6,017 nt of DNA from Rhodospirillales bacterium (GTDB lineage: Bacteria > Pseudomonadota > Alphaproteobacteria > Rhodospirillales > JADHTD01). Below the pieces are notes generated by a model. The model had not been told where the DNA came from and made no database searches. It saw only the letters and a list, made by a program, of their open reading frames with translations. Within the stretch, counting starts at the first letter, position 1, and every line of letters starts with the position of its first letter. Location of the stretch: assembly GCA_016776525.1 (NCBI GenBank), contig JADHTD010000184.1, forward strand, positions 1 to 6,017, read 5' to 3'. The position numbers and the translations under genes were made by a program. Shown piece by piece: positions 1-5,767 of this stretch.

Positions 1-385
1 CGTGATCGGCCAGCAGTTGCGTCCAGGCGTCGATGGCGCCGGGTATGGTCACGGCATGGGGCGTTTGACGTTCAATTTCAGTGATACCCTGGTCCTGGTA
101 CCAGCCGATGGTGGCTTTGCCCGGGGCCCGGCCGGAACCATTGTAAGCGACGATATCGCTTTCCCGTCCGCCCGGTGCATACATGCAGAAACAGTCGCCG
201 CCGATGCCTGTCGACTGCGGCTCAACCACGCATTGAACGGCTACCGCGGCAATCGCCGCATCCAGGGCATTGCCCCCGTCCATGAGAACCCGGATGGCGG
301 TCATCGTCGACAAAGGGTGTGACGTTGCGGCCATGCCGTTCCTGGCCTGGACCGTTGACCGGCCGGGTTGCTCGAGGTTTCTCAT
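1..385 (-). CDS. Gamma-glutamyltransferase-family protein, N-terminal part (runs off the left edge)
   Basis: Reading the minus strand from the ATG at 385-383 gives 128 residues with no stop before the edge. The family's N-terminal block is clear: GMAATSHPLS (17-26), the GGNALDAAIAAVAVQ helix (37-51), VVEPQSTGIGGD (53-64), and NGSGRAP (82-88), whose Arg86 matches the substrate-carboxylate-binding arginine of characterised enzymes. HAVTIPGAIDAW follows near the edge. The family cleaves or transfers gamma-glutamyl or acyl amides after autoproteolysis at a threonine, which would lie some 250 residues beyond this window. There is no signal peptide, unlike periplasmic E. coli Ggt, so a cytoplasmic enzyme is inferred; a cephalosporin-acylase-like specificity is also possible. 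A TAGGA motif about 11 bases upstream is a modest ribosome site, and no other in-frame start follows the upstream stop. It is divergent from the SDR operon. Confidence 0.9.
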   Translation of the reverse strand, partial: MRNLEQPGRSTVQARNGMAATSHPLSTMTAIRVLMDGGNALDAAIAAVAVQCVVEPQSTGIGGDCFCMYAPGGRESDIVAYNGSGRAPGKATIGWYQDQGITEIERQTPHAVTIPGAIDAWTQLLADH

Positions 386-452
386 GGATTTGGGGGTCCT
401 ATTTTTAGGTCGGTTCTTGATGATCTTAAAAAGTTATGTCCAACCGGGCAAT

Positions 453-461
453 TCTATAGCA
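453..461 (-). promoter_or_regulatory. Candidate extended -10 promoter for the gamma-glutamyltransferase gene
   Basis: On the minus strand this reads TGC followed by TATAGA, an extended -10 element matching TATAAT at four or five positions. No good -35 lies 16-18 bp upstream, which is tolerated for extended -10 promoters. Transcription would begin near 446 and give a leader of about 60 bases. This is a visual match only. Confidence 0.3.
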
Positions 462-492
462 TCGCTAAACCCATACAATACTATATTATCAA

Positions 493-539
493 GCAGAGTT
501 GACGCCGGTTGCAGCCCTTTACGCGGAATTCAACTCTGC
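493..539. repeat. Perfect 10-bp inverted repeat between divergent genes
   Basis: The arm GCAGAGTTGA (493-502) is the exact reverse complement of TCAACTCTGC (530-539), separated by 27 bases. Arm centres are 37 bp apart, about 3.5 helical turns. No run of T follows on either strand, so this is not an intrinsic terminator. Its place between two divergently read genes fits a two-site operator for a dimeric or tetrameric regulator, or a cruciform/RNA stem. No regulator gene is visible in the window. Confidence 0.6.
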
Positions 540-586
540 ATAATCATTAATTTGCAAAAAGAACAGCCTAATCGGGAATTTTGTGG

Positions 587-614
587 TTGTTTTACGGGCT
601 GGACGATTTATTAC
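587..614 (+). promoter_or_regulatory. Weak candidate sigma-70 promoter for the SDR/ThDP operon
   Basis: TTGTTT (587-592) and TATTAC (609-614) are separated by 16 bp, which would start transcription near 621 and leave a leader of about 43 bases before the ATG at 664. Both hexamers are weak matches. It is listed because no better promoter is visible in the 278-bp gap. A small TCCC-GCAA-GGGA hairpin (639-650, GNRA-type loop) sits just before the ribosome site. Confidence 0.2.
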
Positions 615-663
615 CTTACTCGACGAATTCAAATGTGATCCCGCAAGGGAAAAGGGGAGGACT

Positions 664-1449
664 ATGGACTTAGGAATCAAAGGTAAAACGGCCCTGGTTT
701 TGGGCGCTTCGCAGGGTATCGGTGGCGCCATTGCCGCCGCCCTGGCCGCCGAGGGCTGTAACCTGGTGATCGGCGCCCGCAACGAGGAAGCCTTGCAGGC
801 GAACGCTTCCGAGTTGAGCACCAAGCACGGCGTCGAGGTGACGCCCTATGCCATCGACATGACCGACGCCGACGCCGTCGAGGCGCTTTGTGCCAAGGTC
901 AAGGACGACTGGACCATCGATATCCTCGTCAACAACGCCGGTGGTCCGCCGCCGTCGCCCAGCACCGGCGTCGATGCCAAGGTCTGGCAGAATACCATCC
1001 AGAGCCTGTTGCTCAGCGTAATCCGCCTCTCGGAAACCGCCGTCGAAGGCATGCGGGAACGCAAGTGGGGCCGTATCCTGACGGTGGCCTCGTCCGGCGT
1101 TATCCAACCCATTCCCAATCTGGCGGTGTCGAATACGGTACGCTCCGCCGTCGTCGGTTTCTCCAAGTCGCTCAGCAGCGAGGTGGCCAAGGACGGCGTC
1201 ACCGTTAACATGATCCTGCCGGGACGTATTGACACGGCGCGCGTCGAGCAGATTGATGCCGGTGCTTCCAAACGCCTGGGCATTCCCGTCGAACAGGTGC
1301 GCGAGAACTTCAAGGCGACGGTACCGGCCGGACGCTACGGCAAGCCGGAAGAATTCGCCAGTGTGGCGGCCTTCCTGGCCAGCGACCTGGCCAGCTACGT
1401 CACCGGCCATCTGATGCGCGTCGACGGCGGCTCAATCCGCAGCGTTTGA
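664..1449 (+). CDS. SDR-fold protein with degenerate catalytic tetrad (FabG-like subgroup)
   Basis: The protein has 261 residues, the usual length for a single-domain SDR. The ATG at 664 was chosen because GGAGG (655-659) precedes it and the Rossmann fold begins at once; an upstream in-frame GTG at 583 adds no conserved sequence. The cofactor loop is GASQGIG (14-20), Asp65 and NNAG (90-93) are present, and Arg39 after the second strand suggests NADP(H). The active site is not standard. Ser143 is kept, but aligned positions for Tyr and Lys hold Ser156 and Arg160 (motif SNTVR), and the usual Asn holds Leu115. The C-terminal half (PGRIDTARV, GRYGKPEE, SYVTGHLMRVDGG) matches the 'BKR-like, SDR-like' subgroup, known for lacking a perfect tetrad. 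It is often annotated 3-oxoacyl-ACP reductase, but that reaction should not be assumed. It is first in an operon, 31 bases before the ThDP gene. Confidence 0.93.
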   Translation: MDLGIKGKTALVLGASQGIGGAIAAALAAEGCNLVIGARNEEALQANASELSTKHGVEVTPYAIDMTDADAVEALCAKVKDDWTIDILVNNAGGPPPSPSTGVDAKVWQNTIQSLLLSVIRLSETAVEGMRERKWGRILTVASSGVIQPIPNLAVSNTVRSAVVGFSKSLSSEVAKDGVTVNMILPGRIDTARVEQIDAGASKRLGIPVEQVRENFKATVPAGRYGKPEEFASVAAFLASDLASYVTGHLMRVDGGSIRSV

Positions 1450-1480
1450 TCCGCCCCTAATAAGGATCCAAGGAGGGACC

Positions 1481-3157
1481 GTGCCGAAAGATACCGAAAG
1501 CCGCACCGGCGGCCATATCCTGGCCGACCAGTTGCGCGTTCAGGGCGTCGATACCGTCTTCTGCGTGCCCGGTGAAAGCCATCTGGCCGTGCTCGATGGT
1601 TTGTACAACCACCGCAACGCCATCAAGGTCATCACCGCCCGCCACGAAGCCGGCGCCGCCAACATGGCCGATGCCTACGGCAAACTGACCGGGCGTCCGG
1701 GTATCTGCCTGGTGACCCGGGGGCCGGGGGCGACTAATGCCTCGAACGGCGTCCATACGGCCTTCCAGGATTCGACTCCGATGATCGTGCTGATCGGCCA
1801 GGTGGCGCGCAACATGGTCGACCGGGAAGCCTTCCAGGAAATGGACTACCGGCGCATGTTCGGGGAAATGGCCAAGTGGGTAGCACAGATCGACGACGCG
1901 GCGCGCATCCCGGAATACATGAGCCGGGCTTTCCATGAAGCCACCTCCGGACGGCCGGGGCCGGTGGTGCTGGCGCTGCCGGAAGACATGCTGGTCGAAC
2001 GGGCCACCGTCGCCGATGCACAGCCGGCCAAGCCGGTGCAGGCGTCGCCGTCCACCGCCGCCATGTCCGAACTGCGCGAGCGCTTAGCGGCGGCCAAGCG
2101 TCCGCTGATGATCGTCGGCGGCCCGACCTGGACAACCGGGGCCATTGCCGACATCACCACCTTCGCCGAAGCCAACCGGTTGCCGGTGGCGGCATCCCTG
2201 CGCAGCCAGGATTGCTTCGACAACCGCCACGACCATTACATCGGCGATGTCGGCATCGCCATCAACCCCAAGCTGTCGGCACGCATCAAGGCCAGCGACC
2301 TGCTGATTGTCGCCGGTCCGCGCCTGGGCGAGATGACCACCCAGGGCTACAGCCTCATCGACATTCCCAACCCGGCCCAGGCCATGGTCCACATCCATCC
2401 CGGCGTCGGGGAAATCGGCCGCGTCTACAGTCCGGAGCTGGGCATCAATGCCGGAATGGGGGAATTCGCCGCCGCTGCCGCCGCCCTCGAAGCGGCCGAT
2501 TCGTCCGCGTGGCAGGCAACGGTGCCGGAAGCCCGGGCCGAATACCTGGCCCATATCCAGCCGACCGAAGTGCCGGGTGACGTCAATTTCGGCAAGGTCA
2601 TGGCGCACCTGAGCGAAGTACTGCCGGAAGACGCCGTCATCTCCAACGGCGCCGGAAACTATACGGTCTGGGTGCACCGTTTCTTCCAGCACAAGGCCTA
2701 CCGCACGCAACTGGCGCCGACCAGCGGTTCCATGGGTTATTCGGTACCCGCCGCCGTCGCCGCCAAGATCACCGAGCCGGAACGCACGGTGGTCAGCTTC
2801 AACGGCGACGGCTGTTTCATGATGCTGGGACAGGAAATGGCCACCGCCGCCCAGTACGGGGCCAATGTCATTTTCATCATCGCCAACAACCGCATGCTGG
2901 GCACCATCCGCATGCACCAGGAACGTAATTACCCGGAACGGGTCATCGCCACCGAACTGGTCAACCCGGATTTCGTCCTGCTGGCCAAGGCTTACGGCGG
3001 CCACGGCGAACAGGTGACGAAAACGGAGGATTTCCCGGCGGCTTTCGAACGCGCCCAGGCCAGCGGCAAGCCGGCCTTGATCGAACTGGTGCTCGACCCG
3101 GAAGCGCTGACCCCGAAGCAGACGCTGAGCGATATCCAGGAAGCATCCCGCAAATGA
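1481..3157 (+). CDS. Acetolactate-synthase-like ThDP-dependent enzyme, substrate unknown
   Basis: The 558-residue protein starts at GTG 1481, directly after a near-ideal AGGAGG (1471-1476). It has the three-domain build of the acetolactate synthase/pyruvate oxidase superfamily: pyrimidine-binding domain (about 10-175), central domain (about 195-335) and pyrophosphate-binding domain (about 385-545). The cofactor-activating glutamate is Glu56 in RHEAGAANMADAYG. The pyrophosphate/Mg motif runs from GDG (442-444) to Asn469-Asn470; the 27-residue spacing from Asp443 to Asn470 equals that of acetolactate synthase. AFQEMD (117-122) and Lys132 also resemble acetolactate synthase. Other signatures, VPGES (29-33) and GTIRMHQE after the NN pair, mark a separate subfamily usually annotated only as 'thiamine pyrophosphate-binding protein', so I do not call it IlvB. 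No regulatory-subunit gene lies nearby. It probably joins or splits a 2-oxo acid or acyloin. Its stop overlaps the next gene's start. Confidence 0.94.
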   Translation: MPKDTESRTGGHILADQLRVQGVDTVFCVPGESHLAVLDGLYNHRNAIKVITARHEAGAANMADAYGKLTGRPGICLVTRGPGATNASNGVHTAFQDSTPMIVLIGQVARNMVDREAFQEMDYRRMFGEMAKWVAQIDDAARIPEYMSRAFHEATSGRPGPVVLALPEDMLVERATVADAQPAKPVQASPSTAAMSELRERLAAAKRPLMIVGGPTWTTGAIADITTFAEANRLPVAASLRSQDCFDNRHDHYIGDVGIAINPKLSARIKASDLLIVAGPRLGEMTTQGYSLIDIPNPAQAMVHIHPGVGEIGRVYSPELGINAGMGEFAAAAAALEAADSSAWQATVPEARAEYLAHIQPTEVPGDVNFGKVMAHLSEVLPEDAVISNGAGNYTVWVHRFFQHKAYRTQLAPTSGSMGYSVPAAVAAKITEPERTVVSFNGDGCFMMLGQEMATAAQYGANVIFIIANNRMLGTIRMHQERNYPERVIATELVNPDFVLLAKAYGGHGEQVTKTEDFPAAFERAQASGKPALIELVLDPEALTPKQTLSDIQEASRK

Positions 3158-3477
3158 TCGTCGAAGAACGGATTTACACCCTGCATGTGGGTAAGACGGC
3201 GGAGCTGGTGAAGCTCTATGAAACCGAGGGCATTCCCATCCAGTCCCGTATCCTCGGCAATTTTCTCGGTTTTTTCTCGACCGAAATCGGGCCGCTTAAT
3301 CAGGTCATCCACCTCTGGGGGTACGATAATTTCGAGGAACGCACCCGGCGGCGCGCCGAACTCCTGGCCCATCCGGACTGGCAAAACTTCCTCAAGAAAA
3401 TCCGCCCGCTGATCCAGTCCCAGGAAAACAAAATCCTCAACCCGGCCCCGTTCAGCCCGATAGGCGGCGGGAAGTAG
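3154..3477 (+). CDS. NIPSNAP-family protein
   Basis: This is a 107-residue single-domain protein whose ATG overlaps the ThDP gene's TGA in the sequence ATGA. AGGAAG (3138-3143) could also serve as a ribosome site. NIPSNAP features are the opening IVEERIYTLHVGK, the central FFSTEIGPLNQVIHLWGYD (about 45-63), and the end of the domain with HPDWQNFLKKIRPLI. NIPSNAP proteins have a dimeric alpha/beta-barrel (ferredoxin-like) fold, and bacterial members commonly sit beside catabolic enzymes with no assigned reaction. Stop-start overlap implies translational coupling and roughly matched output with the ThDP enzyme, which suggests a shared pathway or a direct partner role (inference). The C-terminal tail is Pro/Gly-rich. 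No terminator follows, so transcripts may continue into the deacylase gene. Confidence 0.92.
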   Translation: MIVEERIYTLHVGKTAELVKLYETEGIPIQSRILGNFLGFFSTEIGPLNQVIHLWGYDNFEERTRRRAELLAHPDWQNFLKKIRPLIQSQENKILNPAPFSPIGGGK

Positions 3478-3509
3478 GCAAGACAACCCAAGCCAAATGA
3501 GCCGGTCTG

Positions 3510-3518
3510 TGCTATAAT
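3510..3518 (+). promoter_or_regulatory. Extended -10 promoter of the aminoacyl-tRNA deacylase gene
   Basis: TGC (3510-3512) is followed by a perfect TATAAT (3513-3518). No good -35 is visible 16-18 bp upstream, as is common when an extended -10 is present. Transcription would start near 3525, leaving a leader of about 38 bases. It makes the downstream gene at least partly independent of the 664-3477 operon. Confidence 0.6.
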
Positions 3519-3562
3519 CCCCGGACCTTGCAGCCCTTAGAAAAAACCACAGGGGATGTATC

Positions 3563-4075
3563 ATGGCTATCTCAATGACAGTTCAAAACTACTTGGAAGA
3601 CCTTGGTGTCGATTATGGCCCCTTGTCTCACGAGCATACCGAAACATCGACGATGACGGCGGAGGCGTCCCATGTTCCGGGCTCGCGCCTGGTTAAGGCC
3701 GTCGTCATCAAGGACGACGATTGCTACATGATGGCGTTGCTGCCCGCTTCCCACCACCTGCGCCTTGCTGAGTTGCGGGATTTGCTGGGCCGGGAGGTGG
3801 ATCTGGCCACCGAAGACGAATTCACGGCGCTCTTTGACGACTGTGACTTTGGCGCCATTCCGGCCCTGGGCATGGCCTATGGCCTGGAAGTCATCGTCGA
3901 GGACAGCCTGGCCAAATCGGGTGATCTCTATTTTGAAGGCGGCGATCATGAGACCCTGGTCCACTTGCAGGCTGAAGCCTTCAAGAGTTTGGTTGGCGAT
4001 GCTCCCCACGGCCATTTCAGCCGTCACGATAAAAACCCGGAGCACAGGAGCGGCTTCCGCTATACCCATAGCTGA
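3563..4075 (+). CDS. YbaK/ProX-type aminoacyl-tRNA deacylase
   Basis: The protein has 170 residues, typical of a free-standing YbaK/aminoacyl-tRNA editing domain. The ATG at 3563 follows AGGGG (3551-3555) at 7 bases; an ATG at 3556 is out of frame. Family features are the conserved lysine in SRLVKAVVIK (41-50, Lys45), the LPASHHLRLAELRDLLG strand-helix (about 60-76), GAIPALGM (97-104) and the closing HETLVHL segment. Characterised members hydrolyse mischarged tRNAs such as Ala- or Cys-tRNA(Pro) in the cytoplasm; the exact tRNA cannot be told here. The C-terminal 25 or so residues (HGHFSRHDKN onward) are hydrophilic and look like a lineage-specific tail. It has its own promoter and terminator, so it appears to be a single-gene unit, unrelated in role to the operon before it. 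Confidence 0.92.
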   Translation: MAISMTVQNYLEDLGVDYGPLSHEHTETSTMTAEASHVPGSRLVKAVVIKDDDCYMMALLPASHHLRLAELRDLLGREVDLATEDEFTALFDDCDFGAIPALGMAYGLEVIVEDSLAKSGDLYFEGGDHETLVHLQAEAFKSLVGDAPHGHFSRHDKNPEHRSGFRYTHS

Positions 4076-4096
4076 GGATTTCGAAATTTGATTTCT

Positions 4097-4143
4097 GGCC
4101 CCGTGTTGGCCGCTTTTTTGGGGCGCGACACGGGGCCTTTTTT
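4097..4143 (+). terminator. Strong rho-independent terminator after the deacylase gene
   Basis: GGCCCCGTGT (4097-4106) pairs perfectly with ACACGGGGCC (4128-4137), and six T (4138-4143) follow at once. It starts 21 bases after the stop codon. The loop itself holds a second run of six T (4114-4119), preceded by a possible weak GGCC/GGCC stem (4097-4100 with 4108-4111), a competing fold. The minus strand has no T run after the stem, so it acts in one direction only. Confidence 0.94.
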
Positions 4144-4186
4144 GGGTTATCCCTAACGCATCAAAATACCAGAGGGAGGAGTTTCC

Positions 4187-4951
4187 ATGCGCTTGCAGGA
4201 CAAGGTCGCCATCATCACCGGCGGATCGTCGGGTATCGGCCGGGAGATCGCCAAGAAATTCGCCGCAGAAGGGGCCCGCGTCGCGATCGCCAACCGCACC
4301 ATCGCCACCGGCGAGGAAACGGCCGCCGAGATCACCGGGCAGGGCGGAACGGCCTGGGCCTATGCCTGTGACGTCTCAAAAGCCGCCGACGTTGAGGCCC
4401 TGGTGGCCGCTGTCGAGGCCGATCAGGGCCCGGTCGATATCCTCGTCGCTAACGCCGGTACCCTGATCAACAAACCGGTCGAGGAACTGACCGAAGACGA
4501 CTGGGACACCACCATGGCCATCAACCTGAAAGGCGTTTTCCTGCCGGTGCGGGCCGTCGTACCGGGCATGAAGGGCAGGGGGTCCGGCAAGCTTATCCTC
4601 ATTGGTTCCATCGCCGGTACCTGGGGCTATGCGACAGGGGCGGCCTATTGTTCCAGTAAGGGCGGCGTCATCATGATGATGAAAGCGCTAACCGCCGAAC
4701 TGGCCGGGCACGGCATCAACGTCAACTGCATCTCACCCGGCGCCACGGCGACGCCGCTCAATGCCGAACACCGGGCCGACCCGGAAATCCTGGCGCTGTT
4801 TTCCCGCAACACGCCGTCGGGGCGCGACTTCGTGCCGCCCCAGGACATGGCCGGGGCCGCCGTCTTCCTAGCGTCGGATGACTCCAAGGCCGTGCACGGC
4901 ATGAACCTGGTGGTGGATGATGGTTTCAGTTCGGTGAAACCGGCCGGGTAG
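4187..4951 (+). CDS. Classical SDR-family oxidoreductase
   Basis: This is a 254-residue classical SDR with all expected sites: cofactor loop TGGSSGIG (11-18), Asp62, NAG (89-91), and the full tetrad Asn113, Ser141, Tyr154, Lys158. Asn36-Arg37 at the end of the second strand, with no acidic residue, favours NADP(H) over NAD(H); this is inference. The start follows AGGGAGGA by about 6 bases. It should interconvert an alcohol and a ketone or aldehyde. The substrate is unknown, and the family's common label 3-oxoacyl-ACP reductase/glucose dehydrogenase is not specific. It lies 43 bases after the deacylase terminator, with no convincing promoter in the gap, and ends 12 bases from the convergent metalloprotease gene. 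It contrasts with the SDR-like protein at 664, which has lost three of the four catalytic residues. Confidence 0.95.
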   Translation: MRLQDKVAIITGGSSGIGREIAKKFAAEGARVAIANRTIATGEETAAEITGQGGTAWAYACDVSKAADVEALVAAVEADQGPVDILVANAGTLINKPVEELTEDDWDTTMAINLKGVFLPVRAVVPGMKGRGSGKLILIGSIAGTWGYATGAAYCSSKGGVIMMMKALTAELAGHGINVNCISPGATATPLNAEHRADPEILALFSRNTPSGRDFVPPQDMAGAAVFLASDDSKAVHGMNLVVDDGFSSVKPAG

Positions 4952-4963
4952 GGCGACGTCTGA

Positions 4964-5614
4964 TTAAACGATAATGCCTCTGTTTTCGCCGCCGGACGGG
5001 TTGGCGGCTGACACGGCGTTGACCGTCTGTTGGTAGGCGTTGGAGACCTGTTCCAGGCTGGGCGCGTAAGGATTGACCTTTTCCTCTTTGACCTGCTCCT
5101 GTTCTTCGGTCTGTTCCTGGCGGATTTCAACCTCGGCCCGCTGTTTGATCTGGCGGGCCTTGGCGGCGATGATGCGGTCCTGGGATGACGGGTCGGCCGG
5201 GGCCTGGGCGGCGCGGATCACCACCTCCATCTTGCGGGCCGTCGCTTCCGGGTCGCCTTCCGCACTGACGTCGATGGAAACCTCTCCGCCGACGGCATAC
5301 AGCTTGCCGTCCGGGCCCCGCTGGTATTCATAGCTGGGCGAGCCTCCGTAGGGTCCGGCGGCGGAAGCATGGGCCTGTTCGTGGCGGCGCACTTCCTGGT
5401 CGCGCTGGCGCATGCGGGCGAGGAAGATGCGTTCCTGTTCGGATAATTCCAGGGACTGTTGCTGCAAGGCAGAGCGTGCCTCGTTGGTATCGCCGTTTTT
5501 TTGCTGGGTGTCAGTTTCCGACTCCGGCTTTTGAAGGCGCTCATGGGCCTGCGTTCCGTCCCGGAACAGGGACAAGTCGCTGGGGGACAAGGATGCGGAA
5601 ACGGCGGTAATCAT
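4964..5614 (-). CDS. Putative metalloprotease, CJM1_0395 / SprA-related family
   Basis: From the ATG at 5614-5612 the protein has 216 residues; an in-frame TTG at 5626 would add four. The zinc-protease motif HEQAH is at 78-82, inside REVRRHEQAHASAAGPYGG-like context, followed by PSYEYQRGPDGKLYAVGGE (93-111), with Glu111 a possible further ligand, and by DPEATARKM and the PADPSSQDR segment. This order is the signature of the family named 'putative metalloprotease CJM1_0395', whose substrate is not known to me. Before the motif lies a polar Gln/Glu-rich stretch (about 20-75). After it comes a highly charged, probably helical segment (about 150-185, rich in Glu, Gln, Lys). No signal peptide or membrane segment is visible, so the cytoplasm is the default location. 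No ribosome site precedes the ATG. Confidence 0.88.
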   Translation of the reverse strand: MITAVSASLSPSDLSLFRDGTQAHERLQKPESETDTQQKNGDTNEARSALQQQSLELSEQERIFLARMRQRDQEVRRHEQAHASAAGPYGGSPSYEYQRGPDGKLYAVGGEVSIDVSAEGDPEATARKMEVVIRAAQAPADPSSQDRIIAAKARQIKQRAEVEIRQEQTEEQEQVKEEKVNPYAPSLEQVSNAYQQTVNAVSAANPSGGENRGIIV

Positions 5615-5622
5615 GACTGCAT

Positions 5623-5651
5623 ACAATAAGAAAACTGGGCCGAACGGTCAA
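5623..5651 (-). promoter_or_regulatory. Candidate promoter of the metalloprotease gene, close to its start codon
   Basis: On the minus strand, TTGACC (5651-5646) and TATTGT (5628-5623) are separated by exactly 17 bp. The -10 box ends 8 bases before the ATG at 5614, so transcription would begin at or within about two bases of the start codon. This agrees with the missing ribosome site and suggests a leaderless mRNA. Confidence 0.45.
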
Positions 5652-5657
5652 TTGACC
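5646..5657. repeat. Perfect 12-bp palindrome overlapping the metalloprotease -35 box
   Basis: GGTCAATTGACC is fully self-complementary and contains the predicted -35 hexamer of the minus-strand promoter. It lies in the divergent gap between the metalloprotease and ankyrin genes. A dimeric repressor bound here would block RNA polymerase. It may also be only a chance palindrome; no regulator gene is visible nearby. Confidence 0.5.
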
Positions 5658-5728
5658 AGCCTTTAAACCTTATCAGCCCAACCTTAAAGAGGGGTTATAG
5701 CCATCAAATGATAGCGAATGCGACCTAT

Positions 5729-5758
5729 TTGCGATTTTATCCGTTTTAGCGATATAGT
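5729..5758 (+). promoter_or_regulatory. Candidate promoter of the ankyrin-repeat gene
   Basis: TTGCGA (5729-5734) and TATAGT (5753-5758) are separated by 18 bp. The -10 is a five-of-six match. It ends only 9 bases before the ATG at 5768, so the predicted start of transcription (about 5765) would give a nearly leaderless message and would exclude the AGGG at 5759-5762 as a ribosome site. Confidence 0.4.
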
Positions 5759-5767
5759 AGGGCCCTG

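Noticed and set aside
509..519. TTGCAGCCCTT occurs here and again at 3528-3538, upstream of another gene.
   Set aside because: An 11-base match between two places in a 6-kb GC-rich window is expected by chance, and the two sites differ in position relative to the promoters.
270..638. A plus-strand open frame of about 122 codons across the start of the gamma-glutamyltransferase gene.
   Set aside because: It is antisense to a clear conserved protein for its first part, lacks a recognisable domain and has no good ribosome site.
583..663. An in-frame GTG extension of the SDR-like gene adding 27 residues.
   Set aside because: The added segment is unlike any SDR N-terminus, and the ATG at 664 has a good ribosome site.
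386..663. A TPP riboswitch upstream of the ThDP operon.
   Set aside because: I could not find the conserved thiamine-box core. The enzyme uses ThDP as a cofactor, so such control would not be expected anyway.
670..1410. A long open frame (about 246 codons) on the minus strand opposite the SDR-like gene.
   Set aside because: High-GC coding DNA often leaves the antisense frame open. The product has no recognisable family features and the plus-strand SDR explains the region.
4988..5008. GCCGCC/GGCGGC hairpin near the convergent gene ends, a possible terminator.
   Set aside because: No T tract follows on either strand, and it lies within the metalloprotease coding region.
5661..5689. CTTTAA...TTAAAG dyad with two AACCTTA direct repeats in the divergent gap.
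   Set aside because: The arms are short and AT-rich, so chance is sufficient; it is worth revisiting only if conserved in relatives.
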